Source: an archaeon | Lineage (GTDB): Archaea > Asgardarchaeota > Hermodarchaeia > Hermodarchaeales > Hermodarchaeaceae | Direction: 5' to 3' | DNA length: 15,201 nt | Assembly (NCBI GenBank): GCA_016550405.1 | Contig: JABXGX010000135.1 | Location: 1 to 15,201 of the forward strand | Shown: positions 14,873-15,201 of the stretch, piece after piece | Numbering within the stretch: the first letter of the stretch is position 1 | Layout of the letters: each line of letters begins with the position of its first letter | The notes under the pieces: model-generated | The model's database searches: none | The model's input: only the letters and a program-made list of their open reading frames with translations | Told to the model about the DNA's origin: nothing | Program-made: the position numbers and the translations under genes

Positions 14873-15112
14873 TTATTCATGGAGCTCTGGTAGACTGGCC
14901 AGTTGAAAACCCCAGGGAATCCAAGACCAAATTCTTTCGTGTCAGAAGTATTCGATGAATTTAATGACAGTATCAAGGATACTGATTACTCCCGCAAAAG
15001 CGATGTTACCAGTAAGGACAAAGGAAAGGATGAGGGTGCTCAGAGAAGCGAGAATTCGCCAGCTAATTCCATTGAGGACGGAGCGTGTTCGAGTTTCTTC
15101 AGGTTTTGGCAT
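14873..15112 (-). pseudogene. DUF2061 small membrane protein, interrupted by in-frame TGA
   Basis: From the ATG at 15112 the minus strand reads MPKPEETRTRSVLNGISWRI, then LASLSTLILSFVLTG, then a second membrane segment and VIKFIEYF. A TGA (14944-14942) follows, and directly after it, in frame, HERIWSWIPWGFQLASLPELHE to a TAA at 14873. SWR...T.....TG and K...Y.xHERxW are the hallmark segments of DUF2061, a two-helix membrane family of unknown function. The TGA thus sits inside the conserved YY.HER.W block, where a sense codon, usually hydrophobic, is expected. The final HERIW segment is too well preserved to be chance. Whether the codon is a mutation, an assembly error or read through cannot be told here. 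Confidence 0.75.
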
Positions 15113-15156
15113 GGCAACCACATTGCAGTTCTGTAAGGCGATTAACTATCCAGTTT

Positions 15157-15172
15157 TCAGGTTTAAATCTGA
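15157..15172. promoter_or_regulatory. Near-palindromic TATA-like element upstream of the DUF2061 gene
   Basis: TCAGGTTTAAATCTGA is palindromic at 14 of 16 positions and holds a TTTAAA core (15162-15167), about 45 bases before the minus-strand ATG at 15112. That spacing suits an archaeal TATA box with a leader of roughly 25 bases. The flanking TCAG/CTGA arms could be a regulator site. This is a weak call. Confidence 0.3.
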
Positions 15173-15201
15173 GTGCTAAAGGTGCATCGAGACATTCAAC
15201 G

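Noticed and set aside
14903..15179. Two plus-strand ORFs at the right end
   Set aside because: They are antisense to the DUF2061 gene, polar and low in protein character; the minus strand has the recognisable family.
1..15201. Genome-wide reassignment of TGA to an amino acid such as Trp
   Set aside because: Conserved Trp positions are coded by TGG throughout, and TGA ends several intact genes in natural places, for example the ATGA overlap at 13492-13495.
1..15201. CRISPR array, insertion sequence, tRNA or rRNA
   Set aside because: No regularly spaced long repeats, transposase motifs, terminal inverted repeats, or cloverleaf or rRNA sequence were recognised on either strand.

Overview
This looks like an archaeal chromosome segment. 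The left edge carries the C-terminal part of an isopentenyl phosphate kinase, the archaeal-type enzyme of the alternative mevalonate pathway. Several start regions show TATA-like boxes, Shine-Dalgarno sites complementary to UCACCUCC occur inside operons, and a DUF2061 gene lies at the right edge. Base composition is moderate to slightly AT-rich. The anaerobic and fatty-acid enzymes, together with many small membrane proteins, would fit an Asgard-type or other sediment archaeon. That lineage guess is an inference and not firm.

Layout. At 1-507 is the partial isopentenyl phosphate kinase. An intergenic stretch of about 310 bases follows. At 819-2057 is an L-fucose isomerase-like gene (COG2407 type) cut by one in-frame TGA. 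A small minus-strand membrane ORF lies at 2071-2346. A divergent pair comes next: a 564-residue acyl-CoA dehydrogenase homologue (minus, 2472-4166) and an AMP-forming acyl-CoA synthetase (plus, 4271-6205), with a promoter region between them. Then come a frameshifted hypothetical gene (6247-6656), an unrecognised polytopic membrane protein (6684-7625) and a complete 799-residue glycyl radical enzyme (7684-10083). A perfect 10-bp hairpin separates the last of these from the convergent ABC genes.

The right third is a divergent module. On the minus strand are an ABC ATPase and its 563-residue ABC-2-like permease (12732 down to 10269). On the plus strand is a three-gene operon with overlapping ends: two tandem paralogous membrane proteins and a small winged-helix regulator (12851-14425). 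The shared intergenic region holds three CAAAGTA repeats exactly 18 bp apart plus an inverted copy, a good candidate operator for the regulator. Two small minus-strand membrane-protein genes at the right edge are both broken, one by a frameshift and one (DUF2061) by an in-frame TGA.

How the genes may work together. The CoA ligase, acyl-CoA dehydrogenase and glycyl radical enzyme suggest anaerobic activation and beta-oxidation-type breakdown of an organic acid or a radical-activated substrate. The glycyl radical enzyme lacks the Glu that follows the catalytic Cys in diol dehydratases and choline lyase, so its substrate is open. The divergent ABC and paired-membrane-protein module looks like a self-regulated export or envelope-stress unit. 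Four genes in the window are interrupted, all of them small or accessory, while the large enzymes are intact. This needs explaining by pseudogenisation, draft-assembly error or, less likely, UGA readthrough.
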